From Pseudarthrobacter sp. Fe7 (GTDB taxonomy: Bacteria > Actinomycetota > Actinomycetes > Actinomycetales > Micrococcaceae): 64,000 bases of DNA. Where the stretch lies: NCBI GenBank assembly GCA_024372495.1, contig CP099977.1, positions 2,852,001 through 2,916,000 of the forward strand. Direction: 5' to 3'. Position 1 is the first letter of the stretch, and the number at the start of each line of letters is the position of its first letter. The notes below the pieces were generated by a model, which made no database searches, was not told the DNA's origin, and saw only the letters and a list, made by a program, of their open reading frames with translations. This document shows, piece by piece, positions 8,973 through 18,625 of the stretch. The translations under genes and the position numbers were made by a program.

Positions 8973-9714
8973 GTGGCACGGAAGGCCGGACGCAGAGCCG
9001 TGGAGTATCCGGTGCCGGCGCGCGAGCTGACGCTCCTTACCGAGGGCCGCGTGGAGCCTGCTGGGCCGCATCCTGAGCGGCAGTAACGCCACGTTCCTCG
9101 CGGAGCTTTCCTGCGCCGGCGATTCAGCCTGGGCTGTCTACAAGCCTGAGGCAGGAGAACGGCCACTGGCAGACTTCGACGCCGGCCTGTACCGCCGCGA
9201 ACGTGCCGCCTACCTGCTCAGCGAAGCGTTGGGGTGGGGAATCGTGCCGCCAACAGTGGTCCGCGCGGACGCCCCGCTCGGGGTGGGATCGCTGCAGTGG
9301 TTCATCGAGGGCGACCAGCAGGAGCACTACTTCACCCTGTACGCCGACGCACCTGAGACCCACGCTGAGCTGGCCCGGGTGGCCCTGTTCGACTACGTTG
9401 CGAACAATACGGACCGTAAGAGCGGGCATGTCCTGCGCGGAATCGACGGCCGGATTTGGGGTATCGACCACGGCCTGTGCTTTTCCGCCGCCTTCAAGCT
9501 GCGCACGGTGATCTGGGATTTCGCCGGCGACCCCATCCCGGAGCACCTGCTGGCGGACATCAGCCCCTTGGCCGCCGCCGTCCCGCCGGATGTGGGCGGG
9601 CTGCTCCACCCCGCCGAAGAGACCGCACTCCAGCGGCGGGTCCAGCGCATCCTGCAGGAAAAGGCGCTTCCCGTTGACCGGACCGGGATGCGCTACCCGT
9701 GGCCGCTGGTCTAG
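8973..9714 (+). CDS. SCO1664-family protein, PI3/4-kinase-like fold (one frameshift as sequenced)
   Basis: After ELTLLTEGRVE the frame breaks at 9055-9059 (AGCCT in place of AGCT). It continues as LLGRILSGSNATFLAEL, VYKPEAGERPLADFD, YRRERAAYLLSEALGWGIVPPTV and ends with FDYVANNTDRKSGHVL and IWGIDHGLCF. The last two motifs look like kinase catalytic (N-T-D) and metal-binding (IDHG) loops. Starts at GTG 8973 or GTG 9012 are both possible, and neither has a strong ribosome-binding site. The gene lies next to the MSMEG_4193-type phosphatase as in many actinobacteria. I do not see the DUF3090 gene that, from memory, often sits between them. Confidence 0.8.
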
Positions 9715-9726
9715 GTCTGGTCGCGT

Positions 9727-10469
9727 CTAGGCCGCGGCCCTGCGCGGGTCCTGGCGTCCCTCCAGGGCTGCTGCCGCCGCCGGGGCCGCCTGCTCAAGGT
9801 ACGCGCCGATGTGCTCAAGCAGGTAGTGCTGCCCCAACACAGTTGGGTGGTCGCCGTCCGGACCGATCAGGTCATCAAAGTCGCCGCTGATCCAGCCCTC
9901 GGCTATCGGGTCCACAAACTCACCGCCCGCCCGCGCGGTTGCTGCCTTGAGTTGATCGCTGATATCCACGAGCCCCGGGTCAGGGTCCGCAGTGTACGAC
10001 GGCGGCCCCACAACAATGATCCTTGCTTCGGGGGCGAGGGTTTCTGCCCGGTCCATGGCGGCGAGCGCGGCGTCGCCAACGTCGGCGGAGGCATAGCCAA
10101 GGTCATTTTCCGAGCCAAAGAAGACCACGATCCCGGTGTCCGGGGTGACATAGTCGTCGACCTGGCTTCCGAAGGTGCCGTTGTAGTCACCAATGCTGAG
10201 GTAGCCACTGCCGTCCTCGGCGGCGTTGACCACTTCCAGGCCCGCGACCTGCGGGTCCGTCCGCATCAACGCCGGCCATGCCTCCTGCGGCGAGGTGCCG
10301 TGACCGGTGCTCAGCGAGTCCCCCACAACCACGACGCGGACCGGGGTGCCCCCGCGGTCTGGGGCTGGGTGTGGGCCGCGCTTCCTGACGTTACGGCCAG
10401 GAGGAGGGCAGCTGCACCGGCCGCCACCAGGCGGGCGGGGTGCCCGTGCAACGGTACGTTGTCCTGCAT
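9727..10469 (-). CDS. secreted SGNH/GDSL hydrolase (one frameshift as sequenced)
   Basis: The ATG at 10469 has a strong GGAGGAGGG site and starts a signal peptide (MQDNVPLHGHPARLVAAGAA, then a hydrophobic LLLAV stretch). At a run of five C near 10349 a base is missing. The mature part continues in another frame as VRVVVVGDSLSTGHG (catalytic Ser block), then VVFFGSENDLGY, IIVVGPPS and GDHPTVLGQHYL with the His block. These are the landmarks of SGNH esterases/lipases. It is probably an exported or surface esterase of about 247 residues whose substrate cannot be told. It converges on the SCO1664 gene, with only 12 bases between stops. Confidence 0.82.
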
Positions 10470-10782
10470 GGGGCCCTCCTCCTGCCTTCAATTGCCTGCG
10501 GCCACCGGGCAGCTGCCCGCCGGCTTTATGTCCGTTGTCTGAGTCCCATCGTAGGCAATTGTGGGATTACTGTAGGGCTAAGGTGACCAGTTCAACAGGA
10601 TGCACAGCGACTGCACAGGAATCTTTAGGGCATTAGGTACCCGGCTGGCCGAGCTCCGGGGGTCACCGTAACCGGTTCCCCGGGGCTAGGCTGGTACCCG
10701 TGCAGCAGGCGGCCGCGCGTGTTCCGCTGGATGGTTCACGTCATCCAGGCCGGTGCCCTGGCCGCGAAAGCAGTCAGTCCCA

Positions 10783-11105
10783 CGGGCGGAAGCCTGGGAC
10801 GAAGCCAGGCTCCAGGGCCTGCCCGGCCACCCTGTTCCCATCTCCCTGCCAGGCCATACGTCCGGCAATGCAGCCATCCATTGCCCAGGGCCGGTGCCAT
10901 CGCCGTGGGCGACTCGTTTGTGACCGGCCACCCGATCAGCGGGATTCCCGGACCGCAGATGCTGCACCCGACGTACCCCACGGATCCGGCCGCGGCGCTG
11001 GCAGGCCTGCAGAACCTGGCCGGCGCCGAGGCCTCCGTTGTCCTTCCCGGCCACGGCCATGCCCTGCGCATGCCGCTTGCCGACGCGCACGCGGAGATCG
11101 CCTAG
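10783..11105 (+). pseudogene. truncated MBL-fold metallo-hydrolase remnant
   Basis: The C-terminal part of a metallo-beta-lactamase-fold protein is readable: AEAWDEARLQGLPGHPVPIS, LPGHTSGNAAIHCPG and then, in another frame, AIAVGDSFVTGHP and VVLPGHGHALRMPLADAH. The frame changes at the GGG at 10888-10890, where one G seems missing. The metal-binding HxHxDH block and the first half of the fold are absent. Upstream of about 10780 no frame gives family-like sequence. It overlaps the end of the DUF1206 gene by four bases in convergent orientation. It is a genuine 5' truncation unless more indels hide the start. The exact left edge is uncertain. Confidence 0.5.
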
Positions 11106-11925
11106 AACTTCCCGTACCGCGCCCGTGCCATGGAGTAGACGCCGAAGCAGATAAGCCCCGCGGCGATGGCGGCGAGGAGGAAGATTCCGTACGGCTGCGA
11201 ACCGAGCGTCTTCAGCCCGCCGTCCAGGCCCGAGGATTTGGACGGGTCCGCAGTTGCCGCGGCCACGATGATCAGAACACCTACAACGGCGAGCACCACA
11301 CCCTTGGCGGCGTAACCGATGGTGCCGATCCACTCCACGGCCGTCCGGGCGCTGCCCGGGTCCTGCAGGTCCTTCATGAACTTCCGGGTGACGCCGCGGT
11401 AGGCGTAGAAGACCCCGGCGCCGATGATCGCCAGCCCTACAACCACCAAGAGCACCACCCCGGCCGGAGCTCCCATCAGCTTTGCGGTGAAATCGCTGGC
11501 CGACTGGCTGGAGTTCTTGCTGCCGCCGGAGGCAAAGACGGCGAAGGTGAAGGCCAGGAAACCGAACACCACGGCTTTCCCCCAGCGCTTCCGGCTTCTT
11601 TCAGCTTCTTCTTGGCGTCGGGCTCCGTGCGCGCCCCGAAGACGGCTTCGCTGAGCATCCACAGGGCAAGCGCTGCACATGCCACAGCCCCGGCCCAGAG
11701 CAGGATCCCGCCGCCCGGCTGGGACGCGAGGGTTCCGATCGCTCCGGATTGGTCAGCTTCACCGCCCTGGCCACGGTTCAGCTGCAAGGCGATGGTGCCG
11801 ATCAGGATATGCACCAGTCCGATGAAGACAAATCCGGCCCGGGCCAGCATGCGTACCGCCGGGCTGCGGCTGGCCGACGCCGCCTCGGATACTGCCCTGT
11901 TAGCTCCCTGCGACGCGTTGCCCAT
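11102..11925 (-). CDS. DUF1206 integral membrane protein (one frameshift as sequenced)
   Basis: The start is [16 protein letters not shown] at 11925 with GGAAAGG upstream. There are six predicted membrane spans in three pairs: [20 protein letters not shown], then [17 protein letters not shown], a frame change at the C5 run 11579-11583, [47 protein letters not shown] and [17 protein letters not shown]. Three repeats of a two-helix unit are the DUF1206 architecture. One missing base explains the break and restores 274 residues. Function is unknown. It is divergent from the UvrA paralogue with 136 bases between starts. Confidence 0.82.
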
Positions 11926-12061
11926 GGCCGGCCTTTCCAAATATGTAGTTTGGTCTTCTGTTCCGCGGTCGGCTGCCCTGCCTGCCAATGTGGCGGAATG
12001 CTTCAGTGTAAATCCGTCCACGCCGTCCCGACAGGTCCGCAAGAGTTCCGGCCTGGCAGGG

Positions 12062-14681
12062 ATGGCTACTACAGTCGAACCGGTGCATGCCAAACAGAAC
12101 GCTGATGAATTGACCGGGCCAAACATCTCCGCCCTTACGCCCAACAACGCCGAAGACGGCTTCGTCAGGGTGCGCGGCGCCCGCGAGAACAACCTACGGA
12201 ACGTCAGTGTCGATGTGCCGCGGGATGCGATCGTGGCATTCACCGGGGTTTCCGGCTCGGGCAAGTCGTCGCTGGCCTTCGGCACCATCTATGCCGAGGC
12301 GCAGCGGCGGTTCTTCGAATCAGTGGCGCCGTACGCCCGGCGCCTCATCCAGCAGGGCCACAATCCCAAGGTGGAGCAGATCACCGGGCTGCCGCCCGCC
12401 GTCGCACTCCAACAACGCCGCGGCACTGCAACCTCAAGGTCCACCGTGGGTACTGTCACCACTCTGTCCAACTCGCTGCGCATGCTGTTTTCCCGTGCCG
12501 GCAGCTACCCGGACGGCGCAGCACCGCTGGACTCGGACGTTTTCTCACCCAATACCGCGGCAGGCGCCTGCCCGGAATGCCATGGCCTGGGCACGGCCCA
12601 CACCGTCAGCGAGGCGTCCCTGGTTCCGGACCCGTCGCTGAGTATCCGCGACGGGGCCATCGCGGCGTGGCCGGGAGCCTGGCAGGGTAAGAACCTGCGC
12701 GACATCCTGACCCACCTGGGCTACGACGTCGACGTCCCCTGGCGGCAGCTGCCCCGGAAGCAGCGGGACTGGATCCTTTTCACCGAAGAACAGCCGGTGG
12801 TGGAAGTAACGCCGCAGCGGGACCGCGTGGCCAAACCGTATAAAGGCCGGTTCTGGAGCGCCAAGAGCTACGTGATGCACACGCTCCTTGACTCCAAAAG
12901 CCCTGCCATGCGGGAAAAGGTGCTGCGCTTCATGGAAACCGGGCCCTGCCCGCGGTGCGGGGGTACCGGGCTCCGGCCCGAGGCCCTCGCGGTGACCTTC
13001 GCCGGGCACACCATTTCCGGACTCAATGCAGTCCCCATGGCCGAACTCGCGGAAATCATCCGCCCCACCACCACCTTGGCGGCTGCGGGAACCGCATCGC
13101 GCAGGCAGTCGTCCGAGTCCAACGAAGTTGCGGTGGCTATCACCCGCGACCTGCTCCAGCGCATCAACGTGCTGCTGGAACTTGGCCTGGGATACCTGGC
13201 ACTGGGGCGGGCCACGCCCACGCTCTCGCCCGGGGAGATGCAGCGGCTCCGGATCGCCACGCAGCCTCCGGTCGGGACTGTTTGGCGTGATCTACGTGCT
13301 GGATGAACCGTCGGCGGGCCTGCACCCCGCGGATGCCGAGCCGCTGCTCGCCGTCCTGGACCAGCTCAAGTCGTCCGGAAATTCCGTCTTCGTGGTGGAA
13401 CACAACATGCACATGGTCCGCCGGGCTGACTGGCTCGTGGACGTGGGGCCGCGCGCCGGCGAGGACGGCGGGGAGGTGCTGTACAGCGGCCCCGTCCAGG
13501 GCCTCAACGAGGTGCCCGGGTCCGTGACGCGGCCGTTCCTGTTTCCCGGCGGAACAGGAGCGGCAGGGGGCAACGGCGGCGCCGGCGCCACCGCCGGTGC
13601 GCGGCGGGAAGCCGACGGGTGGCTGGAATTGCGGGGCGTCAGCCGCCACAACCTGCGGAACCTGGATGCATCGTTTCCGCTCGGCGTCCTGACGGCGGTC
13701 ACGGGCGTCTCGGGTTCCGGAAAATCCACGCTGGTCAGCCGCGTCCTCGCCGATGTTGCCGGCGCCGCACGCCACGCCCGTCCCGGCGCCGGGGCCACGC
13801 CGGACGAGCCGGACGAGGACTTCGAGGAACAGGACCAACCGGTGTCTGTGGGGCACGTATCCGGGTTGGAGCGGATCGACCGCCTGGTGAAAGTGGATCA
13901 AAAACCGATCGGCCGCACCCCGCGGTCCAATCTGGCCACGTACACAGGATTGTTCGATGCCGTCCGCAAGGAGTTCGCCGCCACCGATGCCGCCAGGAGC
14001 CGGGGATTCGGCCCCGGCCGCTTCTCCTTCAATGTCGCCGGCGGCCGGTGTGAAACCTGCCAGGGCGAAGGCTTCGTGGCCGTGGAACTGCTGTTCCTGC
14101 CCGGCAGTTACGGTCGCTGCCCGGAATGCGACGGCGCGCGCTACAACCCAGCGACTCTCGAGGTCAGGTACCAGGGCCGGAACATCGCGGAGGTGCTGGG
14201 CATGACGGTCAATACCGCCGCCGGCTTCCTGGCCGGGGTTCCCGCTGCGGCCCGCTCCCTGCAAACCCTCCAGGACGTGGGCCTGGGCTACCTCCGGCTT
14301 GGACAGCCCGCCACCGAGCTGTCCGGCGGTGAAGCCCAGCGGATCAAACTGGCCACCGAACTGCAGCGGGCCCGCCGCGGGCACACGCTCTACCTGCTGG
14401 ACGAGCCCACCACGGGGCTGCACCCAGCCGACGTCCAGGCTCCTGATGGCGCAGTTGAACCGCCTGGTGGACGCCGGGAACACCGTGATCGTGGTGGAAC
14501 ATGCCATGGATGTGGTGGCCGCCGCCGACTGGGTGATGGACCTGGGACCCGCTGGCGGGGACGCCGGCGGCACCATTGTCGCCGCCGGCGGCCCGGCCGC
14601 CGTCGCCCGTTCCCGCAGCAGCCGCACGGCCCCTACCTCGCCGCAGCGCTCCGGTCAGCATCCGCCGGCAAGGACCAGTAG
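12062..14681 (+). CDS. UvrA paralogue, excinuclease-like ABC ATPase (three frameshifts as sequenced)
   Basis: This protein of about 872 residues has duplicated ABC ATPase domains and zinc modules. Walker A is [14 protein letters not shown], followed by zinc pairs CPECHGLG and CPRCGGTG, signature [12 protein letters not shown] and Walker [11 protein letters not shown]. The second half repeats this with [36 protein letters not shown] and [10 protein letters not shown]. Frames break at 13263 (AGCCT), 14437 (AGGCT) and near 14615 (a C missing). The corrected length is right for short UvrA-like proteins, shorter than the roughly 950-residue repair UvrA. It is likely a drug- or damage-related UvrA2 type. 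No uvrB or uvrC is nearby. Confidence 0.87.
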
Positions 14682-14724
14682 GAGGCCTCTTGCCCTGATT
14701 CGTGCAGGGGCGTAGGACAGGGGC

Positions 14725-15588
14725 ATGCGTACGCAACGGGTGGTGCTCCCCCACGATGTCCTTCGAGGCCGGGTGGCGGTAGTGACCGGCTCATCGCGCG
14801 GGCTGGGGCTTGCCATGGCACGGGCATTGGGCCTGCACGGCGCGGCAGTGGTGCTGGCAGCCCGGTCGGACGACGCCGTTGCTGCCGCCATCCAGCGCCT
14901 GCGCGCTGAAGGGATCGCGGCGTCGGGAAGGCGCTGTGACACCGCCGAGCTCGCCGATGTGGAGGCGCTCCGGGACGAGGCCCTGGACCGGGGCACCCTG
15001 GACATCTGGGTTAACAACGCCGGCACGTCGGGGGTGTTCGGCCCCACGGCCTCGACGCCCGTCGATGACTTTACGCGTGTGGTGCGCACCAACATCCTTG
15101 GCACGTTCCACGGTTCCAGGGTGGCGCTGCCGGTGTTCCTTGGACAAGGCCACGGCGACCTGGTCAATCTCTACGGCCAGGGCGACCGCGGCCCGGCGGC
15201 GCTGCAGAACGCCTACGCATCGAGCAAGCGGTGGGTCCGCCAGTTCACCGAGACCCTGCAGCTCGAAACCAAAGGCACTGGAGTCCGCGTGCACGGCATG
15301 AACCCCGGCCTGGTAGAGACCGAACTGCTGGGGCGGGTGACCTCCCAGCCCGGGTATGAGCAGCGCCTCGGGGGCCTGCAGGTGGTCGTCGGGCTATGGG
15401 GGCAAACTCCGGGGGAGGCGGCCGGCCCCATAGTGGACCTGGTGACCTCGGATGCCCCGGAATTCCGGTTTCTCACCAAGCGGATGTTGGTGACGCGTGG
15501 GCTCCGCAGTGTGCTGGCGGGGCGCCTGCGCCGGGCCAACCGGATGCCACTGGACATCACGGTTTTGCCAGCGGCGGACCGGCCATAG
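14725..15588 (+). CDS. SDR-family oxidoreductase
   Basis: This short-chain dehydrogenase of 287 residues has the cofactor motif VTGSSRGLG at about 20-28, WVNNAGTSG, and the catalytic YASSK pair (Tyr/Lys). It is an NAD(P)-dependent alcohol or ketone oxidoreductase whose substrate cannot be read from sequence. ACAGGGGC precedes the ATG. It lies 43 bases downstream of the UvrA paralogue in the same direction, and converges on the crotonase gene with 44 bases between stops. The C-terminal tail is longer than in minimal SDRs. Confidence 0.88.
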   Translation: MRTQRVVLPHDVLRGRVAVVTGSSRGLGLAMARALGLHGAAVVLAARSDDAVAAAIQRLRAEGIAASGRRCDTAELADVEALRDEALDRGTLDIWVNNAGTSGVFGPTASTPVDDFTRVVRTNILGTFHGSRVALPVFLGQGHGDLVNLYGQGDRGPAALQNAYASSKRWVRQFTETLQLETKGTGVRVHGMNPGLVETELLGRVTSQPGYEQRLGGLQVVVGLWGQTPGEAAGPIVDLVTSDAPEFRFLTKRMLVTRGLRSVLAGRLRRANRMPLDITVLPAADRP

Positions 15589-15632
15589 CCCGGCACGCAC
15601 CACGCCTCGCGGAGTACGCTCGCGGACGCTGG

Positions 15633-16388
15633 TTATGGCGTCTCGCGGTGACGGTGGAGGAAACCTTTGACCCGGGCCCGGAATTCACTTGGGTCCGCCG
15701 CCGGTCCCCGGGGCACCCGGCGGCCGGCTTCCGTGAGCAGCCGCAGGCCGTCGTCGACAGCCGCCTTCGATGCCCTGAGGGATGCCGCCGAGACTCCGGT
15801 CCAGACGTCGAGGATCGATCCGAGGGCGGCATCCGCGTTGTCGTCGGGGGCGACCGTGGTGACCAAACCCATCTCCCAGGCCTGGCGGGCATCCAGCATC
15901 CGGCCGCCGTAAAGGAGGTCCTTGCTCCGGGAGGGGCCTACCCGCAATGCCATCCGGGTGGCGAAAGTGGCCGGAACCAGCAGTCCAAGGCGTGCCACCG
16001 GCATCCCGATGCGGGCGGATGGGGTGAGCAGCTGCAGGTCACAGGCCAGTGCGAGTTGGCATCCCCCGCCGGCAGCCACTCCCTCGACGACGGCCAGGGT
16101 GGGAACAGGCAGGTCCTCAAGTGCCTGCAGCGCAGCTTCGATCACGTCGAATGAGCGGCTGATCTCCGCGTCAGTCCGACCCTCCCATTCGCTGACGTCC
16201 GAGCCGGAACAGAACACCCCGCCCCTGCCCCGCACAACCACCGCGCGCAGGGACGGGACAGCTGAGAGTCCGTGGACGGCGTCCCGTAATTCCCGCCAGT
16301 CGGTAAAGCCCAGCGCATTGAGCCGTTGCCCGCTGCCGAAGGACAGCGTGGCCACAGACCCCGACTCTTCAACACCTACCGCCGCCAT
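15633..16388 (-). CDS. enoyl-CoA hydratase/isomerase (crotonase) family protein
   Basis: This protein has 251 residues from the ATG at 16388 (GGGAG upstream). The oxyanion-hole segments are FCSGSDVSEWE and VAAGGGCQLALACDLQLL. The usual Gly/Glu-rich loop (GLLPGGGGTQR in hydratases) is replaced by LGLLVPATFATRMALRVG, so a standard hydratase mechanism is doubtful. A decarboxylase, lyase or isomerase role is possible. It is the third gene of a minus-strand run after the MHS transporter and flavin reductase. All three face the IclR regulator, which suggests a small inducible catabolic operon for an acid taken up by the transporter. Confidence 0.83.
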   Translation of the reverse strand: MAAVGVEESGSVATLSFGSGQRLNALGFTDWRELRDAVHGLSAVPSLRAVVVRGRGGVFCSGSDVSEWEGRTDAEISRSFDVIEAALQALEDLPVPTLAVVEGVAAGGGCQLALACDLQLLTPSARIGMPVARLGLLVPATFATRMALRVGPSRSKDLLYGGRMLDARQAWEMGLVTTVAPDDNADAALGSILDVWTGVSAASLRASKAAVDDGLRLLTEAGRRVPRGPAADPSEFRARVKGFLHRHRETP

Positions 16389-16426
16389 GCGCTCCCGGCC
16401 TTCCCGCCCGCTGCATGCATCGGATC

Positions 16427-17083
16427 TCAGTGCCCTTCCGGGGCATCGCGCGCCCCTTCCGGTGCCGCCCGCGGCTTGAAGGGGCCCGGCCATTGCGATG
16501 CGCGGATCCGCGGCAGGTGGTGGACGGGGCCAAGGGTGCCCCACTCGTCCCCGCCAAGCCGTGACAGCGGATCGAGACTGGCCACCTCCGGGTGGTTGCC
16601 GCTGAGCACCTTGGAGGAGACGGATCCGTGCACCACCAGGCCGAACACCAGGACGCAGTCACCCATCCGCAGGGTGCGGTGGAGTGAGCACTCCAGGACT
16701 GCCGGAGACTCCTTGACCCTGGGCGGCCGGACCACGGTGCTGGGCTCGCGGGTCAGGCCGGCGGCGTCGAATTCGCTGATCTCGGCGCTGAAATTGGTCC
16801 CGGTGGCGTTGACCTCCTGGATCAGTGCTGCCGGGGCGAGGTTCACCACGAACTCCCCTGTCGCCTCGATGTTCCGCAGCGAATCCTTTTCGCCAACGGA
16901 GGTGAACTGGATGATCGGCGGGTCTACAGAGGCGACCGTGAAAAACGAGTGTGGCGCAAGATTGTCCACCCCTGCCGGGGATGTGCTGGACACCCAGGCG
17001 ATAGGCCGCGGGACCACCACGGATGTGAGGAATTTGTAGAATTCCCGCGGACCTACGTGTCCAGGGTCGAAGTCCGTTCGCAT
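16427..17083 (-). CDS. flavin reductase-like domain protein
   Basis: This protein of 218 residues belongs to the flavin reductase/DIM6-NTAB fold: REFYKFLTSVVVPRPIAWVS, NLAPHSFFTVASVDPPIIQF and EFVVNLAP are FMN-binding segments of the family. The C-terminal half (ECSLHRTLRMGDCVLVFGLV) is also typical. It may be an FMN reductase or an FMN-dependent oxygen-using enzyme. Its start at 17083 is five bases after the stop of the transporter gene, so it is co-transcribed with it and the crotonase. There is no sign of a partner oxygenase within this operon. Confidence 0.83.
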   Translation of the reverse strand: MRTDFDPGHVGPREFYKFLTSVVVPRPIAWVSSTSPAGVDNLAPHSFFTVASVDPPIIQFTSVGEKDSLRNIEATGEFVVNLAPAALIQEVNATGTNFSAEISEFDAAGLTREPSTVVRPPRVKESPAVLECSLHRTLRMGDCVLVFGLVVHGSVSSKVLSGNHPEVASLDPLSRLGGDEWGTLGPVHHLPRIRASQWPGPFKPRAAPEGARDAPEGH

Positions 17084-17088
17084 CCGTC

Positions 17089-18411
17089 CTACAGGTTCCG
17101 TGGCGTCGCGGCGGCAGCGGCGTCCCGGGCCAGCGCGCCCCTGGCCCTGGGAAGGAGGATCAGGGCAGCCATGGCTATGACGCAGCAGAGGATGATGTAG
17201 AGCGAGATCGATGTCGAGTTGCCATAGTTGGCCAGCAAGGCTGCCGCGATGAGGGGTGCAGGACCACCGGCAATGACGCTGGCCAGTTGGTAGCCCAGGC
17301 CGGCGCCCGTGTACCGAATGTCGGTGTCAAAGCTTTCGGCGATCAGGGCGGCCTGTGGGCCGTACTGGATGTCGTGCAGGATCAGGCTGACCACTACGGC
17401 AACCCCCACCCAAAGGGCATCGCGAGTGTTCAACAGCCCAAAGTAGGGGAACGCGAAGAGCGCGGTGAGCACTATGCCGGTTCCGTAGACGCGGCGCCGG
17501 CCAAAGCGGTCTGAAAGGCGCCCGAACAAGGGAACGCTGATCAGCCCCAGGGCCGCCGCGATCAGCGTGTCATCGAGGATGGAGTTGCTGTCCAGCTTCA
17601 GCTGCTTGGTGGCGTAGGTAATGACGAAGGTGATGAACAGGTAGAACGGAGCCTGTTCCGAGGTGCGGACCAGCGCGGAAAGGAGGATTTCCTTGGGCTG
17701 CCGCCGGATCACCTCGATGATGGGGGCGCTCACCACCTTGTTGGACTTCCGTACGGCGTCGAATTCGGGGCTCTCGATGACGCGCAGCCGGACGAACAGG
17801 CCCACGCCGATCAGGATGATGCTCAAAATAAAGGGAATCCGCCAGCCGTAGGCCGCGAATCCATCGGTACCGGTGGCGGCTGTCGTGATCCTGACGACAC
17901 CGGTGGACAGGACCAGCCCCAGCGGGACACCGATCTGCGGCCAGGAAGCCGACAGGCCGCGGCGGTTCTGGTCGCCCCATTCCATGCTCAGCAGTACCGA
18001 ACCGCCCCACTCACCGCCCACGCCGATGCCTTGGATGATGCGGAGGACCACCAGCAGGACCGGCGCGGCTACGCCGATGCTCTGGTAGGTGGGCAGGCAG
18101 CCGATCAACACAGTCCCGAAGGCCATCAGGAACAGCGTCGCCATGAGCGTCGTCTTGCGGCCGATCCGGTCACCGAAGTGACCGAAGATGGCTGCGCCGA
18201 TTGGCCTTGCCACAAAGCCCACGAACTGGGTGCCGAAGGCCGCCAGCACGCCGGCGAAGGCAACCTGGCCGGGGAAGAACAACTGGGGAAACACCAGGGC
18301 AGCGGCAGTCCCGTAGAGGAAGAAGTCGTACCACTCGATGGTGGTGCCAACGACGCTTGCCACGGTGGCCCGCCTTACGGCCTGCTCCCGGGTCACTCCT
18401 TGAATACTCAT
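17089..18411 (-). CDS. MFS transporter, metabolite:H+ symporter (MHS) family
   Basis: Twelve-helix transporter of about 440 residues. The opening TVASVVGTTIEWYDFFLYGT is the MHS-family hallmark (ShiA, ProP, citrate/ketoglutarate permeases). The MFS loop GHFGDRIGRKTTL follows helix 2 and GRLSDRFGRRRVYG sits between helices 8 and 9. RIIQGIGVGGEWGGSVLL is helix 4. Three start codons stand in a row (GTG, ATG, ATG). GGAG spaced five bases fits the ATG at 18411. It imports an organic acid or similar solute by proton symport. It leads the operon with flavin reductase and crotonase and is divergent from the IclR regulator. Confidence 0.88.
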   Translation of the reverse strand: MSIQGVTREQAVRRATVASVVGTTIEWYDFFLYGTAAALVFPQLFFPGQVAFAGVLAAFGTQFVGFVARPIGAAIFGHFGDRIGRKTTLMATLFLMAFGTVLIGCLPTYQSIGVAAPVLLVVLRIIQGIGVGGEWGGSVLLSMEWGDQNRRGLSASWPQIGVPLGLVLSTGVVRITTAATGTDGFAAYGWRIPFILSIILIGVGLFVRLRVIESPEFDAVRKSNKVVSAPIIEVIRRQPKEILLSALVRTSEQAPFYLFITFVITYATKQLKLDSNSILDDTLIAAALGLISVPLFGRLSDRFGRRRVYGTGIVLTALFAFPYFGLLNTRDALWVGVAVVVSLILHDIQYGPQAALIAESFDTDIRYTGAGLGYQLASVIAGGPAPLIAAALLANYGNSTSISLYIILCCVIAMAALILLPRARGALARDAAAAATPRNL

Positions 18412-18443
18412 CATCACTCCATTGGTCAGATGCAGCAGAATGC

Positions 18444-18464
18444 CCGCTTTACTTCAAAAAGCGG
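18444..18464. promoter_or_regulatory. palindrome before the MHS transporter operon (likely IclR operator)
   Basis: Perfect 7-bp arms CCGCTTT (18444-18450) and AAAGCGG (18458-18464) surround a 7-base spacer. The site lies 33 bases upstream of the transporter start and 160 bases upstream of the divergent IclR gene. IclR-type regulators bind short palindromes in shared promoter regions, so this is the best operator candidate. A second inverted repeat, CCCGCAA/TTGCGGG, lies at 18496-18528. Confidence 0.5.
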
Positions 18465-18495
18465 ACGTTTGGTGTTGTGAAGTCAGGCGACTGAT

Positions 18496-18528
18496 CCCGC
18501 AATGCGGTTCTCCAACCCATGTTGCGGG
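18496..18528. promoter_or_regulatory. second inverted repeat in the IclR/transporter promoter region
   Basis: Arms CCCGCAA (18496-18502) and TTGCGGG (18522-18528) with a 19-base spacer lie between the divergent transporter and IclR genes. It may be a second regulator site or a promoter-proximal hairpin for the IclR transcript. Confidence 0.3.
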
Positions 18529-18625
18529 TCCTTGTTGCCTATGTCAACGGTTATCTTCTCCCGCGTGGGCGCCATAGAATGACGACTCACACCCCAAGAA
18601 CCACTGCAGACAAGGGACATGGACG

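Noticed and set aside
10700..12061. 868-residue extension upstream of the UvrA paralogue
   Set aside because: The frame happens to be open over the antisense DUF1206 gene. UvrA homology begins shortly after the ATG at 12062.
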